Source: Echinarachnius parma
Lineage: Eukaryota; Echinodermata; Echinoidea; Clypeasteroida; Echinarachniidae
Reading direction: 5' to 3'
NCBI GenBank assembly: GCA_037951105.1
Contig: JBAMJV010009155.1
Location: 1 to 64,000, forward strand
DNA: 64,000 bases
Positions 1 to 16,690 of the stretch are shown here, one piece after another. A model generated the notes under the pieces. That model was given only the letters and a program-made list of their open reading frames with translations. It was not told where the DNA came from and did no database searches. The first letter of the stretch is position 1; the number at the start of each line of letters is the position of its first letter. The position numbers and the translations under genes are program-made.

Positions 1-293
1 ATGCATGTATTGTTAATTTGAAGTTAGCGAAGAAGATGAAAGATGGCACTATGCAGTTGCCAATTTGAGTATCTTACCCCCAATCCTAATTTTAAAATTG
101 AAGTTAGGTTTGGGGTTAGGAAAACTAATTGGTCCTGCATTTTTTATGCCATTTATAAATCTGATTGAGATGAGAATAGGCAGTCACATGTTTCTAAAAA
201 TCATGTTTTAAAAAATGTTTGATATAGACCTTCTTTTTTATTATTTGTATCAATTGTTAATTATCCATTCTTTCTTTATCTCGTTTCAAACAG

Positions 294-4255
<3,962 letters not shown>

Positions 4256-5670
4256 TTACTATTATCTACTGATATGTATTTCTGCAGAGAAGAGTCTAGG
4301 ATTGTCTCCGTACTACATGCATCTGTAAGAATTGAGCTATAAGTCTTACCAGCAAGCATGTATCCGACAGACTTTTTAATTAATATGAACGTTTGAATTG
4401 TTCATTGTTGCCACGGTGGCTTTGATTTCAACATTCCAAAATTCCAGTGCACTGGAAATCAAGTCACTTCAAATGATATGAATTTAATTTCTTCCATTAC
4501 TCTTTCACTTTACTACCCAGCCTCCAAGTATTTGTTCACTTTAAGACTGTGTTTCAGTAAGATCAGCTTATGAAAAATAAGTGAATAAGTATTTAAATGA
4601 ATGCGATGGGGGTTACTCTTACATGTTCTAAGGCTTGAGGAAATATGTATAAAACCATGAATCCACATTTTCTAAAACATTTTGAAATGTGAGAATACAC
4701 TCAATTGTTTCATGAGGCATAGTCCATAACATATATTTGAAGCCTATTAATGGTACTTGTTACAGATGTGTGCACATTATTTAATTGAGATTGTCTTATT
4801 AATTCATCTGCTCATGTTGTAAAACCATGTGCGATAGAACTTGAATAAAGTTCTGAAAGGTTTATATGCAAAGAAAGGGACTACACTTCTGTAAATTCAG
4901 TTACAGTAATGTTTGGACTTACATTATAAGAAAAACAAATCTACATTGAATTTCCACTATATCCATGAATAGTGCTACATAAAATTTCTTTTTGTTGACT
5001 TGTAAAGGAAAATCAGATGGTTTATTTGTATGCATGTGATCTGATTATATCATATATATGAGAAACTTTCTCATGTTTTAGGATAGTGAATGGCTTACTG
5101 TTACAGCTGTGAGGCTAACATATTTAAAGAAAACGGCATTTTAAATCAAATTTATTGACAAGAATTGGACTCTTTTTATTAGTGAATGTACATAACCTTT
5201 ACCCCTAAATCATAATTGTTTATATTGTATTATACGATGTAGATATTTTATTATATTGTGAATGTTTTTTCTTTTGTTATTTTCTCATCTTTAGTTTCTA
5301 AGTTCCTATATTCTATTCTATGCATGCATCACAGGATTTCCAAGATCAATTTTGAATTAATAGTATAAAAACAAAATGCACATTTCGCTACACAAGAAAG
5401 TGATAGTCTGATGGTATTTAATAATAACAATAATTTGTAAATTGTTATCTTTTTTCATACTCTTTGGGTGACAGAAATATGCCTTCCAGAGTAATATTGA
5501 GAAAGGATAAATTTTCTTTTATCACAGATGTGAAAAATGTTTGCAAAACAAATTTGTTGATTTGCTACCATATCTTGGTAGCTCTCATCAATTATAAAAC
5601 CTCATGTCATAGCACCCATCATTCATAAGTGGCATATTTATTTCAAATTTCAAAACAATAAACTGCCTGG
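4256..5670 (+). other. Probable DYNLT1 3' UTR and flank
   Basis: AT-rich and without an open frame worth calling. AATAAA polyadenylation signals lie at 4844-4849 and near 5657. Either could end the transcript; the sequence alone does not decide. Confidence 0.5.
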
Positions 5671-6432
5671 GATACACAATGACTGTTGCACCAATATCTA
5701 CAATTTATTGTATGCTTGACATAGATCACATTTATATCTTGCTTTGTTTTCTTTATTTCTCTTTTGTTGTGTATAATGTTTTCTGATGTGTGTATAATAT
5801 ATTATTAAATTGCTCTTAACAAAGTATTCACTTTTCTTGTTATTGATTCCTGATAGCTCCATGTGGTGATGTACATGTATATATATGTACGTACAGACTA
5901 CATAATGTAGTTGGAAGTAAATTGTTTGCTTGTCTGTATGTGGAAAATGTCTCAACTAAATATAAAGTACAGCGGAACCTTGTTCTGAACTGATTTAACA
6001 AAAGTACAAAACCAACTTATAATGAGACAAATTTGCTGATCCAAGCTCTTAACCAGTACATATTATTCTTATTTGTTTTTACCCTGGTGATAAAGCAAGA
6101 TCATTTCCATGGTCCCAAGCACCTGGTTATGGCGAGGTTCCACTGTATAGTTAACCTTGCTCAAGTCAAAGTTGTCAAAGTTCTGTTCCGATCCTCTTTC
6201 CATTACTTGTATCGTTTGGTATCCACATATTAGTCCCAATGGATTAGACTCGGTAGGGTTCGACTCGGCAGCCTTGTGACAAGGCTTCGCATCTTGAGGT
6301 GAATGCATAGGAGGAACAACTGGCAAAATGTTACTATCACCGCAAGGCAGCCACCTCATATATATGTGCAACTATTCTTTCACCAGTTGTTTATGACATT
6401 CAGATGTGAGGCCTTGTCAAAAGACTAGGTTG

Positions 6433-6573
6433 ACTGTAGTCCAGTTTGGACGAATTGGACAAGCACTATCCAAGATGGATAATTTGTTGCTCTCTTATGA
6501 CCGAATCTTTGATTACTAGTACAAGTAGCGCTTGACCAATTCATCCGAAATGGACTAGGTTAACTGTGACATG
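6433..6573. repeat. Small foldback repeat
   Basis: TAGTCCAGTTTGGACGAATTGG on the left is matched in inverted orientation by CCAATTCATCCGAAATGGACTA on the right, about 140 bp end to end. It resembles a MITE. Confidence 0.6.
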
Positions 6574-6654
6574 GACTTGTCTTTTCAGAAGTACATCTTT
6601 CATTCTATAACATGTCCCAATAAACAAGAAGAAGAATGGGTTGCTGGATGAATT

Positions 6655-8032
6655 AATTGAAATTGATGAGTAGGTGTGGATAGTAGGTGTGGATAGATGG
6701 ATGAATGGATAGAATCAAAATAGGTGGATGGATTGGGGGGGGGGGGGGGGGGGGGGGGGTAGAAAGTTGGATGGATGAATGAGTAGGTGGATAATATGAA
6801 AGGATAATAGATGAACAGATAATGGATAGGTGGATGGATGAATGGATAGATAGATGAGCAGATGAATGAACAGGTGGATGGATGAATGGATAGATGAGCA
6901 GATGAATGAATAGGTGAATGGATGAATGGATAGATATATAGATGAGCAGATTAATGAATAGGTGGATGGATGAATGGATAGATAGATGAGCAGATGAATG
7001 AATAGGTGGATGGATGAATGGAGAGCAGATGAGAATGAATGAACAGGTGGATGGATGAATGGATAGATAGATGAGCAGATGAATGAATAGGTGGATGGAT
7101 GAATGGATAGATAGATGAGCAGATGAATGAATAGGTGGATGGATGAATGGATAGATAGATGAGCAGATGAATGAACATGTGGATGGATGAATGGATAGAT
7201 AGATGAGCAGATGAATGAATAGGTGGATGGATGAATGGATAGATAGATGAGCAGATGAATGAACAGGTGGATGGATGAATAGATAGATGAGCAGATGAAT
7301 GAACAGGTGGATGGATGAATGAATAGATAGATGAGCAGATGAATGAACAGGTGGATGGATGAATGATAGATAGATGAGCAGATGAATGAACAGGTGGATT
7401 GATGAATGGATAGATAGATGAGCAGATGAATGAACAGGTGGATGGATGAATGAATAGATAGATGAGCAGATGAATGAACAGGTGGATGGATGAATGGATA
7501 GATAGATGAGCAGATGAATGAATAGGTGGATGGATGAATGGATAGATAGATGAGCAGATGAATGAACAGGTGGATGGATGAATGGATAGATAGATGAGCA
7601 GATGAATGAACAGGTGGATGGATGAATGGATAGATAGATGAGCAGATGAATGAATAGGTGGATGGATGAATGGATAGATAGATGAGCAGATGAATGAACA
7701 GGTGGATGGATGAATAGATAGATGAGCAGATGAATGAACAGGTGGATGGATGAATGGATAGATAGATGAGCAGATGAATGAATAGGTGGATGTGATGAAT
7801 TAATGGATATATAGATGAACAGATGAATGAATAGGTGGATGGATGAATGGATATATAGATGAACAGATGATGAATAGAATAGGTGAATGGATGAATGGAC
7901 AGATAAAAGGTTGATGAGTAGGTGGATGAATGAATGATGAGTAGGTGGATATATAAATGGATAGGTGGATAGATGAATAGATACATGAATACGTGAATGG
8001 ATGAATGGATAGGTGGATAGATAAATGGATAG
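6655..8032. repeat. 44-bp satellite array
   Basis: About 30 tandem units built on GATGAATGGATAGATAGATG, GAGCAGATGAATGAACAGGTGG, with small length variants and degenerate GGTGGATA units at the right end. Open frames of more than 440 codons across it are by-products of the repeat. Confidence 0.95.
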
Positions 8033-8169
8033 CCAGTGCCCCCACCCAAAATCATGCTTGAAAAAAGACATGGATCAAATAAGGGAATCAGCCCAAATCA
8101 AGGTGAATATAATAATTTGAGGGGGAAAATATATCAATGGTCAAAAAATAATTTGATTATAAATCATAT

Positions 8170-8420
8170 TCTGTAAACTTTTTGCCTATAGTGGCCCAGT
8201 CGGGCAAGTAAAATCAAGATTGTTCAACTTTGAGTGGCCCGAAACCTAAATCTGGTGGCCCCAAACAAAGAAAAACATAACAAATTCTGTTAAATTTGGT
8301 TGCCCGAACAGGCCAGTTGAATTTAGGATCAATGAAATTTGTATGTGGCCCGGAGATAATTTTTAGTGGCCCCGGGCCAGCAGCTGGCCTATGCTAATTT
8401 CAAGCACTGCCTAAACGACT
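8170..8420. repeat. Degenerate GGCCAGT-family repeat
   Basis: Recurrent GTGGCCCGA, GGGCAAGT and GGGCCAGC blocks match the family seen better preserved at 59637-60001. No intact ends were found here. Confidence 0.5.
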
Positions 8421-8505
8421 ATAGTCCTTTTTTCTTTTCTTGTCAGGAAAAAACCTGTGCCCCCTAGTATGAACATTAGGCTATGCTCCCTCCTAATAGT
8501 GCTAG

Positions 8506-8586
8506 CCCCCCCCCCACCCCCCCCCCCCCCCCCCCCCCCCACTGGAAAAATCCTAGCAACGCGCGCTGATAAAAAAAAAAAAAAAA
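8506..8586. repeat. Poly-C tract followed by A tract
   Basis: A C-rich run of about 35 bases (8506-8540), then an A run of 17 at about 8570-8586, just upstream of the TIMM13 promoter region. Confidence 0.9.
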
Positions 8587-8719
8587 GCTTCTGTGAAAGA
8601 TTTCACAAAAGTGTATAATTTGTGTGTGGAAGCACAATTTTCATCTCACGTGGAAACGTTACGCAAGGCACGTCGACCGGCGTTTCATCAGAATATAACC
8701 GTATCAAAAAGAAAACAGA
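8587..8719 (+). promoter_or_regulatory. Probable TIMM13 5' UTR and proximal promoter
   Basis: The 130 bp before the start codon contain a CACGTG E-box at 8647-8652 and no TATA box at a usual place. The transcription start cannot be placed from sequence. Confidence 0.4.
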
Positions 8720-8830
8720 ATGGATTTTGGATCATCCGGAGTTGGAAAAATGGATAGCGCCAAGAAGGGCCAGATGATGGAAGAAGTTCGAACTCAAATT
8801 GCCCTCGCAAATGCCCAAGAATTACTACAG
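8720..8830 (+). CDS. TIMM13: TIMM13 coding exon 1
   Basis: Encodes residues 1-37, [10 protein letters not shown] to NAQELLQ. The donor GTGAGG follows CAG at 8828-8830. A glycine/serine-rich start followed by [16 protein letters not shown] is as in the animal family. Confidence 0.95.
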
Positions 8831-11800
8831 GTGAGGTTGTATAAATCAAATTATGCATGCGATGTGCAATTGTAACTGCTACATCATTGTCCCACCTACT
8901 GATAATCATGTTAGTCTTCAGAATTGTAGGATCTGAACTTGTCATGCATGATCATGAATGGTGCACATAGCCCGCTGTCCCATTCATCGTGTATTCCCAT
9001 TATATGACTTCGCCGAGCGCCAGTACAGCCGAAGTGCGCTTGCGCATGAAAATCATATGAATATTTATGAGGCCAGCCCCACGCACACTAGATCGACAAA
9101 TCTATCGCTTTCATGGCCTTTTTGACATTATTATTGTTATTTTCACTGTAGTCATTCTAGCGATAGACGCGACCGATACACGGTGCCTTAAGTCTAAGTC
9201 TTAAGAGGCAAGAACACCGTAGCTCTACAGTAAAAGTTACTTACGGAAAATCATTTTTGTTTGCACATAAAACACCACATTCTCACACTTTGAGCGACAT
9301 TTGTAGCCCTATCAATACATTTAGGGCTGCTATAATAATTAAACTCACCGATCTCGTGTGTCGCTATACATGTCATTCTATAATTACGGCGATTTGTCAC
9401 ATTTTCCACGATTTTCCATGACTCTTCATCGGTCTTTCGCGGTACTTTTTGTTCAAACTGCAAAAAAAAAAAATATAATGTGCATCCGTATGCGCGAACA
9501 CTTTTTCAGAAACTTAGGCAGCTAGGCACCCCTGGACATAGGAGCTGCCGCTTGCGGCAGCCCCATGGCGATGCCACCCCTACAAGACAAGGGGTTAACA
9601 GCATGCTGCATTAACCCCTTACTCCATTGCCTTGAAAAAAGCCTGATAGTCGGCTGCCTTCATTGTCCAAGACCAAGTAAACACTGGGGAAATCCCCTGT
9701 CTACCTAGCCTTAAAACTAGATGTTTTTCACACTATTGATCAATTTGATGCTGTGTATGTCTGTATAAATTGCATAATTGCTTTGGCCTTTGTTCAACAA
9801 ACAATTATAGCATGCCTTCATTGAATCATTGTGTTAATCTGTTCAAAGCTGGTTGTAAAGAATTCCTTAGAGTCACAAATTGACCTATATTCATTGTTAT
9901 ATACTTTGGAATGTGATACAAAAGCCACATGTATTGACTATTGTCTTGTCCAGACACCTATTGAAATGCTGCACCCCTGCAAATAGTACAAGTCAGAGTA
10001 CTTTGCAGAACCCATTGTCAGTTAGGTCATTCAGACACTAATCTCTGAAATAATCCCTTCAGCCTTTTGATAATACTGGCTGGCAGACAAGCCTAAACAT
10101 GTAAACAACTGTTCTAAAACCTGTGATTGAGGGCTGCACAGTCAGAAAGCTCAAGCTCAGATTGGAGCTTCAAGTCATAGATCAAATAATTTAAAAACTG
10201 GAATTTAAAGTGCTTCTGACATTGGAAAGCTCATGTAAGTTTTAAATTATATTCAATTCTAACCCCCTGTTATGTTAAGTTTGATTAATTGGTGAGATTT
10301 TAGCTAGAAATGATTTTATGATTTTTGCCAATCTCACAAATTTGTTTACTGCAGCCTGCCTATGAGAGTGACCCTAGGGTGTGGCGATGCAGTGTACAAA
10401 TCTCTTACATGGTCTATCATTCTCTGTGCACACTGATTTCTTTTTGTCTTTTTTCGTGTTTTTTGCAACATTTGAACATTTTCAACTACTGTGTATCTTC
10501 ACAGACTTAAACTACATATAAAATACTTTTCAGATATGATTAAATGTTAAAAAACGACAAGTAATTCGTGTAAAACTTACCAAATTCTTGCTAGCAGTTC
10601 TTTGTGAATTCTTATATTCGGCATGTATCGGTGCAGTATGACCCCGGAACCGGAAGTTCGTAAACCATCGATCATTTCGTTCCCCTAGCAGTGACAGACA
10701 GCCGTTTTTATCTCCGAACAGTAGAGGGAGACGTGTCATTAATATTGGGACATCACCCAACGGTTGCCAATATAAACAAAACGGCTGTACATACAGTCTA
10801 AAGTGATGTTCGCGCAGTGGCCGATCAGAAAGAAAACAAAGAAAATCAAAACAAATGGTGCATTATTACCGATAGAGGGCGGACTAGAGGTCAATCTCCG
10901 CACGACATTTTAAAATTCATCACTTACAAGGACTTCTTTCCATATTAAAGTGGGAAAATTCGACGCAAAAAGCAGTTTTATGGGGAAAAAACATCCAATC
11001 GTACCCAAAGGAGTGTCAAGACAAGATACAAGACCGAAGAAGAGGGTTGGTAAGTTGCATTTCAGTAGTTATAAGGGAAATCAGTGATCGTAATATACCT
11101 TGTACTATGTACGGGTAGCTGCATAGGCTTTGTACACACGGAGCTATTCGTACTAACATAATGATAGGGGACCTCTCTGGGGTGGCAGCTAGGTACGGTA
11201 CAGCGCGCGCGCCGCAAAGCTGCTACAGTATACAGAACTTGGGCGCCCAAGTTCTGTATAGCAGCTTTGCGGCGCGCGCGCTGTACCATACCTAGCTGCC
11301 TAAGTTTCTGAAAAAGTGTTCGCGCATACGGATGCACATTATATATTTTTTTTTTTGCAGTTTGAACAAAAAGTACCGCGAAAGACCGATGAAGAGTCAT
11401 GGAAAATCGTGGAAAATGTGACAAATCGCCGTAATTATAGAATGACATGTATAGCGACACACGAGATCGGTGAGTTTAATTATTATAGCAGCCCTAAATG
11501 TATTGATAGGGCTACAAATGTCGCTCAAAGTGTGAGAATGTGGTGTTTTATGTGCAAACAAAAATGATTTTCCGTAAGTAACTTTTACTGTAGAGCTACG
11601 GTGTTCTTGCCTCTTAAGGCACCGTGTATCGGTCGCGTCTATCGCTAGAATGCCGACAGTGAAAATAACAATAATAATGTCAAAAAGGCCATGAAAGTGA
11701 TAGATTTGTCGACCTACACGCACACGTGCCAGAGCGCTCCACTGTCCTGTGCATGCACAAAAAAGTACGACGATAGCTACTGTATATCGGGACTGCAAAA

Positions 11801-14639
11801 CCATGCATAATGTCCATGTCAACAACTTTATCAACACTCGCACACAAGAAAATTCCAATGAAACGATCGATAAAAGTATGTAGAATTCAGATAAATTATC
11901 ATCATTCACATACAAAATTTTCGAAATATCGAAAACTTACCTTATTATAAACGGCATCCCGAATAGCTCAAAATCCATTTTGGCGAAAAACAGCAGGTGA
12001 AAAAGACCTTCTTTCACAAGATTTTGTCCAAAGAGTCGCGTATCGAATTTGGTATCAACGTGTAGAATGGGCGTTCAGAAAGCCAATGACGTAAGCATCG
12101 AAATGAATTGTGGGAAGAGAATGCAGCGAAAAGGGTAAACCCTGTGCTATGTCCAGACCGATACCGCTCCGATACCACATTTTCATGGCATGCATAATCG
12201 GCCCAGAAGCCAGCCAAGTCTCGTAATGAGATGCGTGCGCTCGCGATCAATGACGTCATGCATACATTACCGTTCGCGAAAGGTACCGCTCGCTGGCTAT
12301 ATGTGGTGGAACTTTGCCAATTTGGAGACAGAGTGGCATACATTACTTGATGCTTAAATGAGTCCAGCAGTGATCAAATAGTTAACTTTGATAAGTCCTG
12401 TACTCCTGTATCATAATAATCATATTAACAGTTTTCTTTTAGTTTTACTTTTACACTCAACTCACAACTGTCCGTGAAAATGTATTTCAATAAATTAATG
12501 TAATATATTCATGTTTTTATTCTAATTAATTACTGGCTAGCCTAATTAAATTCTGTATTTAAGTGTTGGCGATTGGTTAGTTATGTGCTGTGATTATAAT
12601 TAAACAAAAACTTTTAAGTTTGATTTATTTTTATTTTTAACTTGTCTTTGACTTTGTCAAACTGTCACTCAGCTTGCCTTTGACTTTGTTGAGATCTTCA
12701 GCCAACTTTTCAATTACTTTGCATGTGAGATAAAAATCATAAAATCCTGCAATTTGGCCATCACACTAAAATCTTCACTTTATTCTTCATAAGTAAGGAA
12801 AGTTGTAGGCATCTGTAATGTTTGTTTTCTCTCTAAAACTGGTGGAAATGCAGAAGGGTGCTGACACCTGGACCATTTACAAATTACAATACTCAAGACA
12901 ATAGTGTTGTAGATGTGGGTGCCGATGTGTAGAACACCCAACCATTCCCAATCATGTCATACACCTTTGATGTTTGGTTGGGTCAGTTGGGTGTTGGTCT
13001 TTTAAATGACGAAATCCTACTAGTTTGGCTTTTTCTATTTTGTTCTTTAGAAAATGACTGACAAATGCTTCAAGAAGTGTGTTAACAAGCCAGGGACCTC
13101 ATTAGACGGCTCTGAACAGGCAAGTATCACAAGTATACGTCAGGGGCCCGTAACATAAAGATTCAGGATTAATTGTACGATTGATCAGCCAATCATACGA
13201 TCAATTGATATGATTTCAAGATCATTGATTGATCAGTCAATGGTACGATCAATTGATATGATTGATCGTACGATTGATCAGTCAATCGTACAATGAATTG
13301 ATTGATCATACGATTAATCTTGAATCTTAAAGTTACGGGGCCATGTATGCAAGAAATCCTTCAAAAGTTTTATAGTACAAATTATGAATCAATATTAGGT
13401 GGGAAGACATTCTTGTGCAAATGCTACGTTTTGCCGATACACAACTGGCTTCATCCACCCCTGCAAGTCAAGGGGTTAACTGTAGGCTGCATTGGGCTTC
13501 ATTTTGCAACCTTAAGATGGGGAAAGTGGTTTCTATTTAGGTTGTTTAGGATGGATATTTACATACTGATATATGCATTGACCAGTATTGCTAGGCAAAC
13601 AGCTCAGATATTTCAGAAGGCCCTGTTGAAAATACAATCCCCCTTTTTTGCAATCCTGAGATGTTTTTCTTGCACTACCGATGCATTGATGTGTGACAAT
13701 CCATCCTACACAGCCTTGTGATCCATTAACTTAAATTATATTCAACCAAAATCACCTGGAGTTTTCACATTTCTCTTGTACCTTGTTGTTTGGCTTATGG
13801 CAACAGAAGAAGGAATGGATTTGCATTTTTCAAATGTAACTTTATTTATGGAGATATTTATGGTTGAATTAAAAATTGTTCCGGAATGCTATTTGATCAT
13901 GTAGTCAAAATCATGATAAAATCAGACATTAATTTCCATTTTTTCAATAGGTAATCATTGTCCTTTTTAAAAACAAAAATATCACACATCATTCAAAGGA
14001 ATCTTACAATGGTCGTTGGGCTATGATTGAAAATTTGAAATGTTAAATATCACTTGTGGAAAAGTGTTATGAAGTTTAATAGTAGATCACTTTGATAAAG
14101 ACCACTCTGGCACTCTCCCCATCAGAGGGTTGCCCGTTGAAGCCAGTTGTTAATCGGCAAAACGTCACACTTACAAAATGAAATCTTTCCTGTTTAAATG
14201 ATTGATTTGTGATTTGTACTATTCCCTTTGGACGGGATGAATGATAATTTGCATCAGTTTACTCTTGAAATTTTCTTTTAGCAGTAGACAGTGCTAGATA
14301 TGATCAAGAAAATTTTAATGACAAAATTTAATGAAAGCAGCAAAAATCCCTAACTATGAAATGACTGAAGAAATTAAACTTCTGATGTTTACGTCGCATT
14401 TTCAATGTTGGAATGTTAATTCCTTAGAACTTTAGAAGTGAGGAAAAGGTTTGCCATTTGAGTGATTGCCTACAGGAAAACATACATTTCTAGTAGTTAT
14501 TAACCATTGTATATTCTCACTTCTCTTGTTTTTGTTGCAGAAATGCATAGCTATGTGTATGGACAGATACATGGATTCGTGGAACACGGTGTCCAAGGCG
14601 TACCACTCGAGACTTCAACGAGAGCAGAATAGGACATAA
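8720..14639 (+). CDS. TIMM13: Mitochondrial import inner membrane translocase subunit Tim13 (gene span, 3 exons)
   Basis: Tim13 partners Tim8 as a hexameric chaperone in the mitochondrial intermembrane space, carrying hydrophobic precursors to the inner membrane. The joined exons 8720-8830, 13051-13119 and 14541-14639 give 92 residues (human about 95). They contain the family signature [21 protein letters not shown] and the twin CX3C motif: CFKKC in exon 2 and CIAMC in exon 3, whose cysteines form the two disulfides of the helical hairpin. The tail [22 protein letters not shown] is typical. As in the family there is no cleavable presequence; import uses the MIA disulfide relay. The first ATG that gives the conserved N-terminus was chosen. 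Intron 2 uses a GC donor. Confidence 0.96.
9352..9460 (-). other. Exon-like segment in left arm of foldback element
   Basis: On the minus strand a T-rich tract and GCAG precede an open stretch starting [20 protein letters not shown] and ending CIATHEI, followed by GGTGAGTTT, a good donor. Its mirror copy is in the right arm. I do not recognise the protein; it may be a captured host exon or part of the element's own gene. Confidence 0.45.
11186..11300. repeat. Long near-perfect hairpin, about 55-bp arms
   Basis: GGCAGCTAGGTACGGTACAG with GCGCGCGC and GCAAAGCTGC runs into AAGTTCTGTAT and a GGGCGCCC centre, then the complement back to CTAGCTGCC. One arm has a few extra bases. It lies at the inner edge of the right arm of the foldback element. 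Confidence 0.9.
11361..11469 (+). other. Exon-like segment in right arm of foldback element
   Basis: Mirror copy of the left-arm segment, with the same acceptor-like T tract plus GCAG, the same open frame ([29 protein letters not shown]) and the same GTGAGT donor. It is on the plus strand, the same sense as TIMM13. Confidence 0.45.
13051..13119 (+). CDS. TIMM13: TIMM13 coding exon 2 (first CX3C)
   Basis: Acceptor TTCTTTAG; 23 codons [10 protein letters not shown] to DGSEQ. The intron begins GCAAGT directly after CAG, a GC-AG intron. No GT nearby preserves the frame and the conserved SEQKC junction. Confidence 0.95.
13143..13343. mobile_element. Foldback MITE (GGGCCCGTAAC ends)
   Basis: Starts GGGCCCGTAACATAAAGATT and ends AATCTTAAAGTTACGGGGCC, with repeated TACGATTGATCAGTCAAT blocks inside. 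About 200 bp, beginning 24 bp after the GC donor of TIMM13 intron 2. Confidence 0.8.
13850..14110. repeat. Dispersed repeat, related to 45271-45724
   Basis: Blocks such as GGAGATATTTATGGTTGAAT and TATCACACATCATTCAAAGG recur at 45190-45724, 49070-49240 and 52720-52910. No termini could be defined. Confidence 0.5.
14541..14639 (+). CDS. TIMM13: TIMM13 coding exon 3 (second CX3C)
   Basis: Acceptor TTTGTTGCAG; reads [14 protein letters not shown] to QREQNRT and the stop TAA at 14637-14639. Confidence 0.95.
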   Translation, partial: KCIAMCMDRYMDSWNTVSKAYHSRLQREQNRT

Positions 14640-16526
14640 TAGAAGAAGACTTCCTTGTTTTTTAGCCATTATATTTTGTACCTTTTAAAAATGTTTTGTG
14701 TAATTATGGTAATGCAACAAAGATCGTTGTTGTCATATTTAATGATGTTATAACAAATGCTTGCAATACCAAATTACAAATTCAAAGATTTTGTCATGTA
14801 TGGCAACATATATCCGACATTGAAGTACAAGTATTGCATACATTGCAAAGTGTGTACTACAAAAACTGCCAGAAGTTGAATTTTTCTCATCTCACAATGA
14901 GTGACGGGTGTTTTTGTAGTGCACAACATAATTTGTAATTAATTGTTTGCCTTTATACCAAAAACCTCACAAGTTGTGCTTGTCAGATATAATGTATTGT
15001 TTATAATTTTGACAATACATGCCACAATCTTGAATCAAGGAAAGTGAGGTGGTTCTGGATCTGGATGTTGTACAGTGCAGGACCTGGTATGGTATAGTGC
15101 ACCGGATAGATTACATTGCGAAGACAGATTGCAAAATGCTAAAAGATATCAGATGTGAGTGAATTTAGTGTTATACTTGACTTGACTTGACTGTTTTATT
15201 AGCAGAATGGCTTGTTATATTTAAATCTAAAATGTGAGATATAATACGGCTGCCAGTATTCTTTATTATTTTTACTAGCCCAAAGAAATTTCCACTAGCT
15301 GTTTATAAGTGGAATACTTTACAATTATTTATATATACAAAAAGTTTCATCACTTCAGGTGATCCCTTCCACTTTGTTCTTATCCTTCGGGGATGTGTCA
15401 GGTTTATATAGCTGGGGGGGGGGGGGGGGGGGGGTTGATTTGCATGGCAACCAATTCTCTTTTTCATTCATTGAAACAAATATCTTGGGCAGTTTCCTAT
15501 GTTTTCATTTAGTATGGTAATGTTATATCAGAGCTCTTTATAATGAAGTTCCACTGTGTAATATATGTGTGTTTTAGATTTTCTCTACCTGTATGTAGAA
15601 TGAAATGTTTTCTACCAGGAAGTTACTGCTATATTTTTCATTGTCGTCTAATCTTTTGTCTCTCTCTTGTAACAAAAAATGCATATATGAAAGAAATGCA
15701 AAACAATGGATCCACTGCAAAGTTGTGTGTTGTATATGAACAGAGTATGAACTCTTATTCACTGTGGGACCATGACAATTACCGTATTGTATCAGGTGTT
15801 GTGTTATAATGGGGTAAACAACATACACAGAGCTTGTACTAGTAAGAGTACCTTGTCATTAAGTGAGTTTTGTTATATAACAGAGGTCTTTATAGCACCG
15901 AGGCTGCACTGTACATGAATATGAACTTATTTGAGCACAGAGTTGTTTGAGAAAGTCTGATGTGTTAATATAGAATGCTAAAGTTTGTATCAGGGAATGC
16001 TAACGGATCTTAGTTCATGAATCCAGTTTGAATTAGTAATTTGTTGAATTTTAATTCAGTGTTCAACTTTTGTCTTTTATAGAACTTTCTTTGTATTGTG
16101 TTTTTACTCACATAAGCATAAATTTGCTTAAGTTGAAGCCTTTTCTGCAGTCATGATGGATTTGATTTACAATGTATGCAAGGGGAATTGTAAATTAATT
16201 ACAGTGATACCTCATTATAAGGAGCATCTTGGGCCCATTGAATTTACCTCGTATCCGATTTCCAGTTGTTTCAGGGCTTAAAATAATAAAATACATACAA
16301 ACCTGGACCTGTGAAATTACCTCTCTGTATCAGGTACCTGGTTATAACAGAGCTCGTTATAAAGAGGTTCCACTGTATAGGAATTTGTAAACAAACGATA
16401 GATGTAATTAACTGTTATTGTCTTCCAGTTTTGTTGAAGCCGTCTAACCCAACTGTTGCTTTGCTGTGTTCACCAAACCATATTTCCTGTATCTTGTGTA
16501 TTAGACCTTTCAACACATCACGTTCA

Positions 16527-16690
16527 GTCAAACCTGTCTAAAGCAGCTAACCTGCCTATAGTGGCTACTGACAGTGATCCTCTGCAGACAGAAACACTAT
16601 TATGGAACCTGTCTATAGAGGTCACCTGTCTAACAGAAGCCACTTCCCTTGTGTCCCGTAGGTGGTCACTTTACACAGGTTTGACTGTAA
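16527..16690. mobile_element. Foldback MITE (AGTCAAACCTGT ends)
   Basis: Begins AGTCAAACCTGTCTAAAG and ends CACAGGTTTGACT; about 160 bp with imperfect internal symmetry. Confidence 0.65.

Larger units (their letters stand above)
9089..11717. mobile_element. 2.6-kb foldback DNA transposon in TIMM13 intron 1
   Basis: About 440-bp near-identical inverted arms (9089-9526 and 11291-11717) flank a 1.76-kb spacer. The outer ends read TAGATCGACAAATCTATC and its complement. The 8-bp direct repeat ACGCACAC at 9081-9088 and 11718-11725 is a probable target-site duplication. Each arm carries an exon-like open frame, but no recognisable transposase was found. The left arm has a 13-bp internal insertion relative to the right. 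Confidence 0.8.

Noticed and set aside
6653-8071. Open frames of 472 and 446 codons (IHPS/IHLF repeats)
   Set aside because: They lie wholly in a 44-bp satellite that stays open in several frames at once; no domain and no splice or start context.
11940-11985. Minus-strand ATG plus GTAAGT resembling a first exon (MDFELFG)
   Set aside because: Its phase does not fit the exon-like segment in the left arm of the foldback element, and no other partner was found.
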